Shown one piece after another: positions 1-9,076 of a stretch of 64,000 nucleotides of DNA (positions are counted from its first letter, which is position 1; each line of letters opens with the position of its first letter). The position numbers and the translations under genes were made by a program. Source of the DNA: Neorhizobium tomejilense. GTDB lineage: Bacteria; Pseudomonadota; Alphaproteobacteria; Rhizobiales; Rhizobiaceae. Location: positions 1 to 64,000 of the forward strand of contig PVBG01000026.1 of NCBI GenBank assembly GCA_002968845.1, in the 5' to 3' direction. A model generated the notes under the pieces. It did not search any database and was not told the DNA's origin. It worked only from the letters and a program-made list of their open reading frames with translations.

Positions 1-1286
1 ACGGCAAGGCTGGCGCCGATGTCCTGATCGGCGGTACCGGCGACGATACCTACATCGTCGACAATGCCGCCGACGCCGTCACCGAAAACGCCGACGAGGG
101 CACCGATACCGTCAGGACCGCGCTGGCTGCCTATACGATTGCTGGCAATCTTGAGAATCTGACATATACCGGCGCAGCAGCATTTGCCGGAACAGGCAAC
201 AGCCTCGCCAATACAATCAGGGGCGCCGTCGGCGCCGATACGCTGGATGGAAAGGCAGGAGCAGACATATTGATCGGCGGTGTCGGAAACGACACCTACA
301 TCGTTGATGATGCCGCCGATGTCGTCACGGAGGTGGTCAATGAAGGCACCGATCTGGTCAAGACGGCGCTTTCTGCCTATGCGCTGACCAACGTCGCCAA
401 CGTGGAGAACCTGACCTTTACGGGTACCGGCGATTTTTCCGGAACAGGAAATTCATTGGCGAACGTCATTACCGGCGGAACCGGCAACGATACCCTGGAT
501 GGTGGCGCGGGCGCCGATACCTTGGTCGGCGGGCTCGGCAACGATACCTACATCGTCGACATGGCGACCGATGTGGTTACGGAGGCAGCCGGAGCCGGCA
601 CCGACGAGATCCGGACGTCGCTCGCTACCTACTCGATTGCGGCACTGGCGAATATCGAGAACCTCACCTACACAGGCACCGGCAACTTCTCGGGCACGGG
701 CAATGGTGCCGCCAACACGATCACCGCTGGGGCGGGCAATGACACGCTGAACGGCGGGACCGGCGCCGACACGCTGATCGGCGGCAGCGGCGACGACACC
801 TATGTGGTCGACAACGCCGGCGATACCGTCACCGAAAACACTGATGAAGGCATCGATACCGTGCGGGTTTCTCTTGCCAGCTACACATTGGGCACCATCG
901 GTGATGTGGAAAACCTCATCTATACGGGCAAGGCAGCATTCACGGGCATCGGTAACGAGCTCGACAACCTTATCGTCGGCGGTGCGGGCTCCAACACGCT
1001 AACGGGTGGCGCAGGCAACGATACTCTCACTGGTGGAGCGGCCGCAGACATCTTCGTGTATCTGCCAGACTGGGGCCACGATACGATCACAAATTTCGTG
1101 GCAACCGGTACGGCACATGACACGATCAAGATCGATGACAGCATCTTTGCCGATTGGGCATCGCTTCTCGCCGCATCCAACCAATCTGGCGGCGATACGC
1201 TCATTACGGCCGATGCGGACAATACCATCACGCTGCAGAACGTGCTCTTATCAAGCCTTCAGTTGGGGGATTTCCAGTTTACTTGA
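1..1286 (+). CDS. RTX-type calcium-binding repeat protein (3' part)
   Basis: Reading frame is open from base 3 with no start in the window, so the N-terminus lies upstream; 427 residues remain. The protein is built from units of about 84 residues (starting near bases 24, 270, 522 and 774), each holding a glycine/aspartate stretch of the GGxGxDxLxGG type, then DTYIVD, then ENLTYTG and GTGN. These are haemolysin-type calcium-binding repeats. The last 90 or so residues (from TGGAGNDTLTGG, through DIFVY and DTITNF) have the look of the C-terminal part of type I secreted proteins. Known for the family: such proteins leave the cell through a type I exporter and fold on binding calcium. No exporter genes are visible here. 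The activity of the missing N-terminal part is unknown; it may be only an adhesin-like or structural repeat protein. Confidence 0.85.
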   Translation, partial: GKAGADVLIGGTGDDTYIVDNAADAVTENADEGTDTVRTALAAYTIAGNLENLTYTGAAAFAGTGNSLANTIRGAVGADTLDGKAGADILIGGVGNDTYIVDDAADVVTEVVNEGTDLVKTALSAYALTNVANVENLTFTGTGDFSGTGNSLANVITGGTGNDTLDGGAGADTLVGGLGNDTYIVDMATDVVTEAAGAGTDEIRTSLATYSIAALANIENLTYTGTGNFSGTGNGAANTITAGAGNDTLNGGTGADTLIGGSGDDTYVVDNAGDTVTENTDEGIDTVRVSLASYTLGTIGDVENLIYTGKAAFTGIGNELDNLIVGGAGSNTLTGGAGNDTLTGGAAADIFVYLPDWGHDTITNFVATGTAHDTIKIDDSIFADWASLLAASNQSGGDTLITADADNTITLQNVLLSSLQLGDFQFT

Positions 1287-1314
1287 TTTCCGCTCGGACT
1301 CTCCGCGGGAAATC
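1285..1314 (+). terminator. Hairpin at the end of the RTX gene
   Basis: GATTTCCGC at 1285-1293 pairs with GCGGGAAATC at 1305-1314 (one bulged base), starting inside the stop codon. There is no T-run after it, so it is only a possible terminator. Confidence 0.3.
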
Positions 1315-1650
1315 CTGCCGGGGAGGAGTGGGGGCGATCTATTGTCCGACAGGGCGTGCCTTGACCAGCGTCCCTGGATGAGGGACAGGTCACCTGTCCG
1401 TCCGCCGCGGTGCATTTCGAGCACTGGCGCGAGCACCCCGGTTGCAAAGACTGCATGCAAAGACTGCCGCGACACTGGGTGGGTATGCTAGTCTCACCCA
1501 ACAAAGCCATTCACGGGAACACAAGGATGCCCGTGCGGCGCCGCCGGCATACCATGCCCCCGTTGCTCACCGGAACTCGCATGGGATAAGGCGCCGGACT
1601 ACTTAGGATCTTCAGGCCTGAGACGGCGAACTGCAAATGGATCGATAACA
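1287..1650. other. Intergenic stretch with one palindrome
   Basis: No convincing gene. It contains the perfect inverted repeat GGACAGG-TCA-CCTGTCC at 1383-1399, which could be a protein-binding site, but no neighbouring promoter can be tied to it. Confidence 0.3.
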
Positions 1651-2076
1651 ATGAGCATTTGGAGGGACAAGGCCGTAGCCGTTTACTATTTGGCAGTTTC
1701 GATGGTTGCGTTTCATCCAGTAAGGAGAATTTATCTTGCTGCCACGGATATTGATATCGCTGGTACATTTGCAACCTGCGGCGCGAGCTATCTAACCAGC
1801 GGTCTTCTTTGGTTGTCCATGGCTACATTGTCGGTGTTGCTGCATATGGTGATTGGACTGATTTACTACACCAGCAACGATGAGGGTCCATACGGACCGT
1901 GGCCAGTTGCCCGGAGCAGAAAGGCTCCACCAAGGAGACGCATCGTCCCATACGTTGCGAACTTCGCGGTCATTGCGAGCATTGGCATCGCTGGAGTAAT
2001 GACGTTTCCAAAATGCCGAACTCCGAGCAGCCTGTCTCATCCTGCGGTCCAGTCAAACTTGCCAGCTGCTCTTTGA
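1651..2076 (+). CDS. Hypothetical small membrane protein
   Basis: 141 codons, starting ATG AGC ATT. Hydrophobic stretches near residues 10-20, 48-73 (LLWLSMATLSVLLHMVIGLI) and 100-118 suggest two or three membrane segments, with a basic proline/arginine loop (RSRKAPPRRR) before the last one. I recognise no family. Composition is less GC-biased at third positions than in the neighbouring genes and there is no strong ribosome binding site, so it may be an accessory gene or a chance frame. Confidence 0.35.
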   Translation: MSIWRDKAVAVYYLAVSMVAFHPVRRIYLAATDIDIAGTFATCGASYLTSGLLWLSMATLSVLLHMVIGLIYYTSNDEGPYGPWPVARSRKAPPRRRIVPYVANFAVIASIGIAGVMTFPKCRTPSSLSHPAVQSNLPAAL

Positions 2077-2459
2077 TGTCTCGGCGGTTACCCCCTGCGG
2101 GAGAGGCCGTGCACGGCACTTCTGCCGCGGCGGGCTGGATCTTTGTCCGGGACGCAACGTCTTCGCCGTTTTCTGGTCATGTGCCAGGCACTCGCCCTGC
2201 GTCCAGACGCCGGTCCCCGGCAATCCCCCCACACACCAGCGACCGTGTCGTCGATCGCCTCCTGGTCGTGAGGTGTTGCGCCTTTGGCTCCGATCAGCGA
2301 CGTACCGACGATTGCCCTACCCGTGCGGGACAGCTACCCCTTCGAGGCACGACCTGTTGAGGTGAGGTACATCCCGCCGCGCTCACTGTACATGCGACGG
2401 TTAAAGCGCGCCTTCTTGGCGGCTGGGAGCCACCAGACCGGCATGCCGGCGAGCGAGAT
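2077..2459. other. No gene recognised
   Basis: Open frames here lack recognisable motifs and ribosome binding sites. The GC-rich sequence looks like decayed or non-coding DNA leading into the structured element at 2460-2578. Confidence 0.3.
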
Positions 2460-2506
2460 TACGTCATTTGGCGTAACCTGAACGGGGGATGACGTATCTC
2501 AGGTTA
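2460..2506 (+). other. Interleaved inverted repeats (pseudoknot-like)
   Basis: TACGTCAT at 2460-2467 pairs with ATGACGTA at 2489-2496, and TAACCTGA at 2474-2481 pairs with TCAGGTTA at 2499-2506. The two 8-base pairs are nested as A-B-A'-B', so as RNA they could form a pseudoknot or two mutually exclusive hairpins. A terminator follows 34 bases later. Confidence 0.45.
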
Positions 2507-2539
2507 TCTGCGATGTTCCCACCGCCAAGAGACTGTTGA

Positions 2540-2578
2540 GGGCTCGAACGGGAAAAACGGGCGAGCCCTCTTCTTTTT
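2540..2578 (+). terminator. Intrinsic terminator without an upstream gene
   Basis: GGGCTCG (2540-2546) and CGAGCCC (2562-2568) form a 7-bp stem followed by TCTTCTTTTT. No plus-strand coding gene ends close upstream, so it may end a small RNA that includes the interleaved repeats at 2460-2506. Confidence 0.55.
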
Positions 2579-2596
2579 GAACCTGTTTGTTCTGCG

Positions 2597-2947
2597 TCAG
2601 GTTGGGGGCCTGCACCACGGCGGACCGGCGCAGGCCCTTGCATGGGCAGCTATTCTCCCTTGAAGCTCGGCAAGGCAATCGGCGCCTATGCCGCTGATGA
2701 AGTCTTCAATGGTCGACGGCGCTGCTTCGCCGGCCTCGTCGGCGGCGAAGTTCTGGAACAAGTAGTCCAATGCGGCATCCCGCCATGCAATGAAGGCGGT
2801 CGCCTCGGCAGCCCTTTGCGGCTCGGTGCTGCCGAGATAGCCAACAACCGTCGATCGGCTGCTGTATCTCGGCTCCTGCGCGAGGCCAGCGGCCACTGAC
2901 CGCCAACTGTTGGAGTGCTTGCGCCTCTTGGAGGAAGGACAAAGCAC
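2597..2947 (-). pseudogene. Phage-tail-assembly-like remnant
   Basis: A 116-codon minus-strand frame. Its middle (GYLGSTEPQRAAEATAFIAW followed by RDAALDYLFQNF, then PSTIEDFISGI) has the layout seen at the C-terminus of phage tail-fibre assembly proteins: a short conserved turn, AEAxAFxAWRDA, a helix, and a proline-led final helix. The residues before and after look non-coding, with no proper start or ribosome binding site. I read it as a decayed phage gene end, from pattern similarity only. Confidence 0.35.
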
Positions 2948-3317
2948 CCTATCTGCCCGGATCGGCCTGGGCCGAGTTCAAAGCGTTGGCGAAAAGCTGG
3001 AAATCCCGCGAGGTCCAGAAGCTCATCAGTATTTCAAGACCTATCTCGGCTTCTGGAAAACTGCGACCGTTCTTCCTGCCGCCGGGCCAAGCCTGCAGAG
3101 GGGTTGCTTTCGGAAGCGCATCGCGCCAAGCCAGGTTGCCACGGCGCCTTCCCGCGCTGTATCGGCCCCGGTGGTGCGCGTTAGCGGAAGGTGCTGGCGG
3201 GTATGAGGCGGCTCGGCGGCGAGGGCGACGACGAGCCGAGGGTGGCAGCGGCAGGCCCGAACGCAGGCGAATGACGGCGCCCTATGCCGGCCGTCTCCAG
3301 GCGGCACCATGTGCCCG
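2948..3317. other. No gene recognised
   Basis: Intergenic stretch between the phage-like remnant and the end of the cystathionine gamma-synthase-family gene. Short overlapping frames on both strands carry no recognisable motif. Confidence 0.3.
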
Positions 3318-4601
3318 TCACGCCTTGTCGAGCGCGATCGTCAGGTCGGCGATCAGGTCGTCGGGATGCTCGATGCCGATCGACAGGCGGATGGTCGAAT
3401 CGAGCACCCCGATCCTCTGACGCACTTCGGCCGGCACGCCGGAATGGGTCATGGTCGCCGGGTGGCTGGCAAGCGATTCCGTTCCACCGAGGCTCACCGC
3501 CAGCTTGAAGATCTGCAGCGCGTTCAAAAACCGAAACGAGGCCGGCTGGCCGCCCTTGATGTCGAAGGAAAAGGTCGAGCCGCCGCCCGTGCACTGCGCC
3601 GCAAACACTTGTCCGACCGGCGATGCCGGGTCGTGATAGGGCAGGTAGTGGATGTTCTCGACATTCGGATGTCCGCGCAGGAAATCGGCGACGGCGAGCG
3701 CGTTGGTATTGGCCTTTTCCATGCGGATCGACAGCGTTTCCAAGCTGCGGCCGAGCATCCAGCAGGAATGCGGATCGAGCTGCGTGCCGATCGCCCCGCG
3801 CAGCGCCTTCACCTGTTTCATCACCGCCTTGGAGCCGAGGGCGGCGCCGGCGATCAGGTCCGAATGGCCGCCGACATATTTGGTCAGCGAGTAGAGCGAG
3901 ATATCCGCCCCGTGCTCGATCGGCCGCTGGAAGACCGGGCCGAGCAGCGTGTTGTCGCAGGCGATCACCGGCCGGTGCCCCTGTTTTTCGCCGATCGCCT
4001 CCGCCACCCGGCGGATCATCGCCACGTCCACCAGGCTGTTGGTCGGGTTCGCCGGCGTCTCGATCAGGATCACCGAAACGCGGCCCTTGCCCATCGCCTC
4101 CTCGGCCGCCGCCGTCACCAGCGCCTCGTCGACCCCATCCGCGAAGCCGACCGCCGCGACGCCCATGTTGAGGAAGGTTTTCGAAAGCAGGGTTTCGGTG
4201 CCGCCATAAAGCGGCTGCGAATGCAGCACGGCGTCGCCGGGGCGCACGAACGCCATCAGCGTCGTGGCGATCGCCGACATGCCGGAGGAAAACAGCACGC
4301 AGCTTTCGGTGCGTTCATAGACCGCCAGCCGGTCCTCAACGATCTCGCTGTTGGGATGGTTGAAGCGCGAATAGACCAGCCCCGCCCCGGTACCCGCCGG
4401 CGGTTCGCGGCGGCCGGAAACGAAGTCGAAGAAGTCGCGGCCCTCCTCGGCGGACTTGAACACGAAGGTGGAGGTGAGGAAGACCGGCGGCTTGACCGCG
4501 CCCTCGGAAAGCTCCGGATCGTAGCCATAGTTCAGCATCTGCGTTTCGGGATGAAGCTTGTGATTGCCGATATGCGTCTTGGAGGGATGCGGGGCGGTCA
4601 T
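3318..4601 (-). CDS. Cystathionine gamma-synthase family PLP enzyme
   Basis: 427 residues, the usual size for the Cys/Met-metabolism PLP family. YSRFNHPN (77-84) is the phosphate-contact motif; Asp216 in ACDNTLLGP and Lys241 in SLYSLTKYVGGHSD are the expected cofactor-binding Asp and Schiff-base Lys. The start ATG at 4601 was chosen because AGGAG lies 8 bases upstream; the frame stays open further but without a start signal. Family members do gamma-synthase, gamma-lyase or O-acyl-homoserine sulfhydrylase chemistry in the cytoplasm; sequence alone does not separate these here. No sulfur-metabolism neighbours are present. Confidence 0.9.
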   Translation of the reverse strand: MTAPHPSKTHIGNHKLHPETQMLNYGYDPELSEGAVKPPVFLTSTFVFKSAEEGRDFFDFVSGRREPPAGTGAGLVYSRFNHPNSEIVEDRLAVYERTESCVLFSSGMSAIATTLMAFVRPGDAVLHSQPLYGGTETLLSKTFLNMGVAAVGFADGVDEALVTAAAEEAMGKGRVSVILIETPANPTNSLVDVAMIRRVAEAIGEKQGHRPVIACDNTLLGPVFQRPIEHGADISLYSLTKYVGGHSDLIAGAALGSKAVMKQVKALRGAIGTQLDPHSCWMLGRSLETLSIRMEKANTNALAVADFLRGHPNVENIHYLPYHDPASPVGQVFAAQCTGGGSTFSFDIKGGQPASFRFLNALQIFKLAVSLGGTESLASHPATMTHSGVPAEVRQRIGVLDSTIRLSIGIEHPDDLIADLTIALDKA

Positions 4602-4696
4602 TGTCGGTCTCCTGGTCTGAAATAAGCGGATGCCATGACCGGAGATAATATCGGAAAAGCCGCCGCCAAGGGGCGCTACCCGCGAAAGCCGGTTGC

Positions 4697-5269
4697 TCAG
4701 CGCGCCGCGGGCACAGCCGGATGTGCGGCGGGTGCCGCCGGCTCTCCCCAGGCCGAGACAGGCTGTCCGCCCCTGCTCGTCACGCGCATGTCGTAGAGCG
4801 CAAGCGAGGCCTCGACCTGGCGCATGTCGGAGCAGCGATTGATGATGCCGCCGATATATTGCACGCAGTCGCTGACATTGCCCTGTACCGAGCCGGTCGC
4901 CCAGTCCTTGACGATGCCGTCGGCGCCGACCAGGAAATAGGAAAGCCGGTTGTTCTGCGACACCGTCGAGCGGCCGACTAGCCCGCCGAAGCTCGAACCG
5001 GATTCGGTCGTTGCTGCAGGCGCGATATGCCGGTAGATCGTCATCCCGTTTTTCAGCGGCGTCGCGCCGATCATCGGCCCGAACGTCGCGTCGGAGCCGG
5101 AAAGCCGCGCCAGGGTCGACTGGTTGACATTGGCCACCTCCGCATAGGGACGGCCCATCGCATAGCTGGTGAAGGACCGGTTGGCAGCATTTTCCGCCTT
5201 TTCCGCTACCTGCGAACAGCCCGCCAGAGCCAAGCCGACCGCCATCGAAACAACTGCCAGAAAACGCAT
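4697..5269 (-). CDS. Putative lipoprotein
   Basis: 190 residues. The N-terminus MRFLAVVSMAVGLALAGCSQ is a lipoprotein signal with lipobox LAGC, so the mature protein should be lipid-anchored. GGGGG lies a few bases before the ATG at 5269, which decides this start over longer ones. The mature part is mixed polar sequence with one paired-cysteine region (VSDCVQYIGGIINRCSD) and an Ala/Pro-rich tail. I know of no function. Separated by about 95 bases from the PLP enzyme downstream on the same strand. Confidence 0.75.
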   Translation of the reverse strand: MRFLAVVSMAVGLALAGCSQVAEKAENAANRSFTSYAMGRPYAEVANVNQSTLARLSGSDATFGPMIGATPLKNGMTIYRHIAPAATTESGSSFGGLVGRSTVSQNNRLSYFLVGADGIVKDWATGSVQGNVSDCVQYIGGIINRCSDMRQVEASLALYDMRVTSRGGQPVSAWGEPAAPAAHPAVPAAR

Positions 5270-5555
5270 GAATGCCCCCTGTCTGCAACGTCCCGTGCCA
5301 AAGACCTGGCCGGTCTCCGGTCTATCGGTGGATATGCCGGGCGCCCCCGCGCCCCGGTCGTTAGTCACTATCAGATTTTGCATGTTTTGAAAGCGCCGCT
5401 CCCGGCCCTTGCGTGCCGCCCCGATCGGAATCTCCTGCTTTCGGCAGGCGGATGTACGGACTATGCCGTTGACCCATGCACTTGCGCAGGGCTATCACTG
5501 CTGGCGTCAATAAGGGAGGATGCCCGCGAGTATTTCAGGGCATCATGATCAAAGA

Positions 5556-6965
5556 ATGCCACGCCTTTCCGCCTCCACCGCACTTGCCCCCCATGTCGCC
5601 GCACCCGGTTTCGATCGGGCTCTTCTGAAGCCCGGCATTCTGCATATCGGCCTCGGCGCGTTCCACCGCGCCCATCAGGCGGTCTATACGGATGCGGCAC
5701 TCGCCGCGGAGTTCGGGGACTGGGGTATTGTCGGCGTCAGCTTACGCTCGGTCGACATCGTCCATGATCTTGCGGCGCAGGATGGGCTTTATTCGGTGGT
5801 TGCCCGCAGCGCCGCAGGCGACAGCGCCCAGGTCGTCGGCTCGGTCACAAAAGGCCTGTCGGGCGTCGAGGACCAGGCGGAAATCCTGGCGCTGATGGCC
5901 GACCCGGCAATCCGGATCGTCACTACCACCGTCACTGAAAAAGCCTATGGCATCGATCCGGTATCCGGAGGGCTCGACCGCACCCATCCCTCCGTCAAGG
6001 CCGATCTTGACGATCCGACCTCGCCAAAAGGTGTGATCGGTTATCTGGTCGAAGGCCTTTCGCGCCGCCATGCCGCGGGCCTGCCGCCTTTTACCGTGCT
6101 TTGCTGCGACAACCTGCCGACCAACGGGCGGATCGTGCGGCGGCTGGTGATCGAACTGGCCGGCGCCCGGGATCCGGCGCTCGCCAACTGGATCGCCGGC
6201 CACGGCGCCTTTCCGTCCAGCATGGTCGATCGCATCGTGCCGGCCGCCACCGACGAGACGCGGGAGCTTGCCGAAACGCTGATCGGCGCCGAGGACAGGC
6301 TGGCGCTCGGCACGGAACCCTTCATGCAATGGGTGATCGAGGACCATTTCCTGGCCGGCCGGCCGAAATGGGAGGCCGGCGGCGCGCTTTTCGTCGACGA
6401 TGTCGAGCCTTATGAGAAGATGAAGCTGCGGCTGCTCAACGGTTCCCATTCGCTGGTTGCCTATCTCGGCCAGTTGAAGGACCTCACATTCGTCCGCGAC
6501 GTGATGGCCGTGCCGGAATACCGGGCGCTGGTGCGCCGCCACATGGCGGAGGCGGTGAAGACACTCGATCCGGTGCCGGGCATCGATCTCGGCGGCTATA
6601 TGGACCAGCTGATCGAGCGCTTCGAGAACCCGACCATCGCCCACAAGACGCAGCAGATCGCCATGGACGGCACCCAGAAACTGCCGCAGCGCATCTTCGC
6701 AGGCGCCGTGGAAGCGCTGGCGAATGGTGGAGATGCGTCGTCTGCGGCTTACGTTGTGGCGCTCTGGATCGCCTATGCGCGCAAGACTGCGGAGATCAAC
6801 GATCCGCGCGCGGCTGAGCTGAAGACTGCCGCCGCCAGGATGACGGCGGAGGATCCGTCGGCACCCTTCTTCGCGATTGCGGGCCTGTTCCCCCAGGCTC
6901 TCACGGAGAACAGCGCATGGCGCGCGCAGGTGAACGCGGAGCTTGAAAAACTGAATGCCGGCTGA
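5556..6965 (+). CDS. Mannitol dehydrogenase/fructuronate reductase family protein
   Basis: About 469 residues from the ATG at 5556; an in-frame ATG at 5520 directly abuts GGGAGG, so the true start is unsure. The N-terminal Rossmann part has HIGLGAFHRAHQA, and VTEKAYG, CDNLPTNG, SMVDRIVPAATDE, FMQWVIEDHF and KLRLLNGSHS are the conserved blocks of the polyol/uronate dehydrogenase family, closest in pattern to UxuB. Known for the family: NAD(P)-linked reduction of fructuronate, tagaturonate or ketohexoses. It is convergent with the fucose operon, ending 30 bases from fuconate dehydratase. By context I infer it reduces tagaturonate to altronate for the dehydratase at 17000-18532; a fructuronate or mannitol role is the alternative. 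Confidence 0.88.
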   Translation: MPRLSASTALAPHVAAPGFDRALLKPGILHIGLGAFHRAHQAVYTDAALAAEFGDWGIVGVSLRSVDIVHDLAAQDGLYSVVARSAAGDSAQVVGSVTKGLSGVEDQAEILALMADPAIRIVTTTVTEKAYGIDPVSGGLDRTHPSVKADLDDPTSPKGVIGYLVEGLSRRHAAGLPPFTVLCCDNLPTNGRIVRRLVIELAGARDPALANWIAGHGAFPSSMVDRIVPAATDETRELAETLIGAEDRLALGTEPFMQWVIEDHFLAGRPKWEAGGALFVDDVEPYEKMKLRLLNGSHSLVAYLGQLKDLTFVRDVMAVPEYRALVRRHMAEAVKTLDPVPGIDLGGYMDQLIERFENPTIAHKTQQIAMDGTQKLPQRIFAGAVEALANGGDASSAAYVVALWIAYARKTAEINDPRAAELKTAAARMTAEDPSAPFFAIAGLFPQALTENSAWRAQVNAELEKLNAG

Positions 6966-6974
6966 TGCCGGCAT
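6955..6974 (+). terminator. Hairpin with the stop codon in its loop
   Basis: ATGCCGGC (6955-6962) and GCCGGCAT (6967-6974) form an 8-bp stem whose loop TGAT carries the stop codon of the reductase. It sits between convergent genes; no T-run follows on the plus strand. Confidence 0.35.
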
Positions 6975-6995
6975 CCTCGTGGGCGTGCTCTTGTA

Positions 6996-8273
6996 TCAGC
7001 CCTTGAAGGTGTAGTCGGCGATCGATTGCGGTTTCATCTCGATCGAGAAACCCGGTCGCACCGGTGGCATATAGGCCGCGTTTTCGATGATGCAGGGCTC
7101 GACGAAATGCTCATGCAGGTGGTCGACATATTCGATCACCCGGCCTTCCTTGGTGCCCGATACGGCAATGTAGTCGATCATCGACAGATGCTGCACATAT
7201 TCGCACAGGCCGACGCCGCCGGCATGCGGCCAGACGGGAAGGCCGTATTTCGCCGCGAGCAGCAGCACCGCCAGCACCTCGTTCAGCCCGCCCATGCGGC
7301 ATGAATCGATCTGCACGATGTCGATCGCGCCTTCGGCGATGAACTGCTTGAACATGATGCGGTTCTGGCACATCTCGCCGGTCGCGACCTTTACGGGACC
7401 GATCGCCTCTCGGATTTTGCGGTGGCCGGCAATGTCGTCCGGGCTGGTCGGCTCCTCGATGAAGAAGGGTTTTGCAAAGGCAAGTTTGTTGACCCAGTCG
7501 ATCGCCTGGCCGACCTCCCAGACCTGGTTGGCATCGATCATCAGGTAACGGTCGGGACCGATCACTTCGCGGGCGATGGTCAGGCGCCTGATATCGTCTT
7601 CGAGATCGCGGCCGACCTTCATCTTCACATGGTTGAAGCCTGCATCGACGGCTTGCCTGCACAGCCGGCGCAGCTTCTCTTCCGGATAACCGAGCCAGCC
7701 GGCCGACGTCGTGTAGCAGGCGTAACCCTCGCGCTTCAGCACCTCGATGCGCTCCGCCTTGCCCACTTCCGCCTGTTTCAGGATCGCCAGCGCATCCTCG
7801 CGCGACAGCACGTCGGTCAGGTAACGATAGTCGACAATATCGGCGATCTCTTCGGCCGACATCTCTGCAACCAGTCGCCAGACCGGCTTGCCCCTCTGCT
7901 TGGCGAGCAGATCCCAGAAGGCGTTGACGACGGCGCCGGTGGCGAGGTGGATGGCGCCCTTGTCCGGCCCGATCCAGCGCAGCTGGCTGTCGCTGGTCAG
8001 ATGCCGCCAGAATTTTCCGGGGGCCTTGGCGAAGGTTTCGAGTTCCTGTCCGACCACCAGATGCCGCATCGCCTTGATCGCCATGCAGCAGATGTCGTTG
8101 CCCCGCCCGATCGTGAAGGTCAGGCCGTGGCCGGCAAGATCTCCGCTATCGGTATCGAGGATGACATAGGCCGCCGAATAATCCGGGTCCGGGTTCATCG
8201 CGTCGGAGCCGTCGAGGCTCTGCGATGTGGGGAAACGAAGATCGAAGACGCGGAGATCGGTGATGCGGGTCAT
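6996..8273 (-). CDS. L-fuconate dehydratase
   Basis: 425 residues, enolase superfamily. HVKMKVGRD gives the catalytic lysines 217 and 219; metal ligands are Asp247 (MIDANQVW), Glu274 (FIEEP) and Glu300 (ATGEM); His350 lies in WPHAGGVGLCEY, the block typical of characterised fuconate dehydratases. Reaction: L-fuconate to 2-keto-3-deoxy-L-fuconate plus water, in the cytoplasm. It is the last gene of the nine-gene minus-strand operon, 17 bases after the SDR that would use its product. Length, metal site and the fucose-pathway neighbours make the assignment firm. These dehydratases can also accept L-galactonate. Confidence 0.93.
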   Translation of the reverse strand: MTRITDLRVFDLRFPTSQSLDGSDAMNPDPDYSAAYVILDTDSGDLAGHGLTFTIGRGNDICCMAIKAMRHLVVGQELETFAKAPGKFWRHLTSDSQLRWIGPDKGAIHLATGAVVNAFWDLLAKQRGKPVWRLVAEMSAEEIADIVDYRYLTDVLSREDALAILKQAEVGKAERIEVLKREGYACYTTSAGWLGYPEEKLRRLCRQAVDAGFNHVKMKVGRDLEDDIRRLTIAREVIGPDRYLMIDANQVWEVGQAIDWVNKLAFAKPFFIEEPTSPDDIAGHRKIREAIGPVKVATGEMCQNRIMFKQFIAEGAIDIVQIDSCRMGGLNEVLAVLLLAAKYGLPVWPHAGGVGLCEYVQHLSMIDYIAVSGTKEGRVIEYVDHLHEHFVEPCIIENAAYMPPVRPGFSIEMKPQSIADYTFKG

Positions 8274-8290
8274 GGTTCTCTCGTATTGCC

Positions 8291-9025
8291 TCAGATGGTC
8301 CAGCCGCCGTCGATGGCGTAAGCCTGGCCTGACGTATAGGTGGCGCCGGCGAGGTAGAGGGCGAGCTCGGCGATTTCTTCCGGTGTGCCGAGCCGGCCCA
8401 TCGGCTGGCGGGCGATGAAGGCGGCGCGGGCCTCGTCGTAATTGCCCTGGGCCCGCATGCGGTCCTGCAGCGAAGGGCTTTCGACGGTGCCGGGGCAGAT
8501 GGCGTTGCAGCGGATGCCGTCCGTCACATAATCGGCGGCGACGGATTTTGTGAGCCCGATCACGGCCGCCTTGGTGACGCCATAGGCGAAGCGGTTCGGC
8601 ACACCCTTGATGCTGGAAGCAACGGACGACATGTTGATGATCGCGCCGTCCTTTTTCGCAAGCATGCCGGGCAGCACCGCCCGGATGGTGCGGATCATCG
8701 CCCTGACGTTGAGGTCGAGCGCGAAATCGAAGTCGCTGTCCTTCATCTCGAGGATCGAGCCCCCATGGACGAAGCCTGCGCAGTTGAAGAGGATGTCGAC
8801 CGTGCCGATGCGCTCGACACAGGCGACGATGGCCGCGTTATCAAGCACGTCGAGCCTTGCCGTCTTCAGGTTGTCGAGTTTCGGCAGCGCAGCCAGCAAG
8901 CTTTCGTTGATATCGGTCGCATGGACAGTCGCGCCGGCTTCTGCAAAGGCGAGCGCTGCCGCACGGCCGATGCCCTGGCCTGCGGCGGTCACCAATGCGG
9001 TTTTTCCATCAAGTCTGATCGTCAT
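8291..9025 (-). CDS. SDR; probable 2-keto-3-deoxy-L-fuconate dehydrogenase
   Basis: 244 residues, classical short-chain dehydrogenase. The cofactor loop TAAGQGIG is at 13-20, NCAG at 81-84, and the catalytic Ser133/134, Tyr148 and Lys152 in FAYGVTK. The C-terminus ends in the usual GQAYAIDGGWTI. Several residues (SPSLQDRM, YTSGQAYAIDGG) match the subgroup that acts on 2-keto-3-deoxy-L-fuconate or hydroxybutyrate. Placed directly upstream of fuconate dehydratase in the operon, it should oxidise the dehydratase product to the 2,4-diketo compound with NAD. Confidence 0.88.
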   Translation of the reverse strand: MTIRLDGKTALVTAAGQGIGRAAALAFAEAGATVHATDINESLLAALPKLDNLKTARLDVLDNAAIVACVERIGTVDILFNCAGFVHGGSILEMKDSDFDFALDLNVRAMIRTIRAVLPGMLAKKDGAIINMSSVASSIKGVPNRFAYGVTKAAVIGLTKSVAADYVTDGIRCNAICPGTVESPSLQDRMRAQGNYDEARAAFIARQPMGRLGTPEEIAELALYLAGATYTSGQAYAIDGGWTI

Positions 9026-9076
9026 GTCTTATCCTCGAATTATCCGGCCGGCCGTCAGTCATGATTGAGGAAATCC

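Noticed and set aside
3309..4625. A 438-codon plus-strand open frame opposite the PLP enzyme
   Set aside because: It mirrors the minus-strand gene codon by codon (His/Arg/Asp-rich shadow) and shows no motif, while the minus strand has full catalytic motifs and a ribosome binding site.
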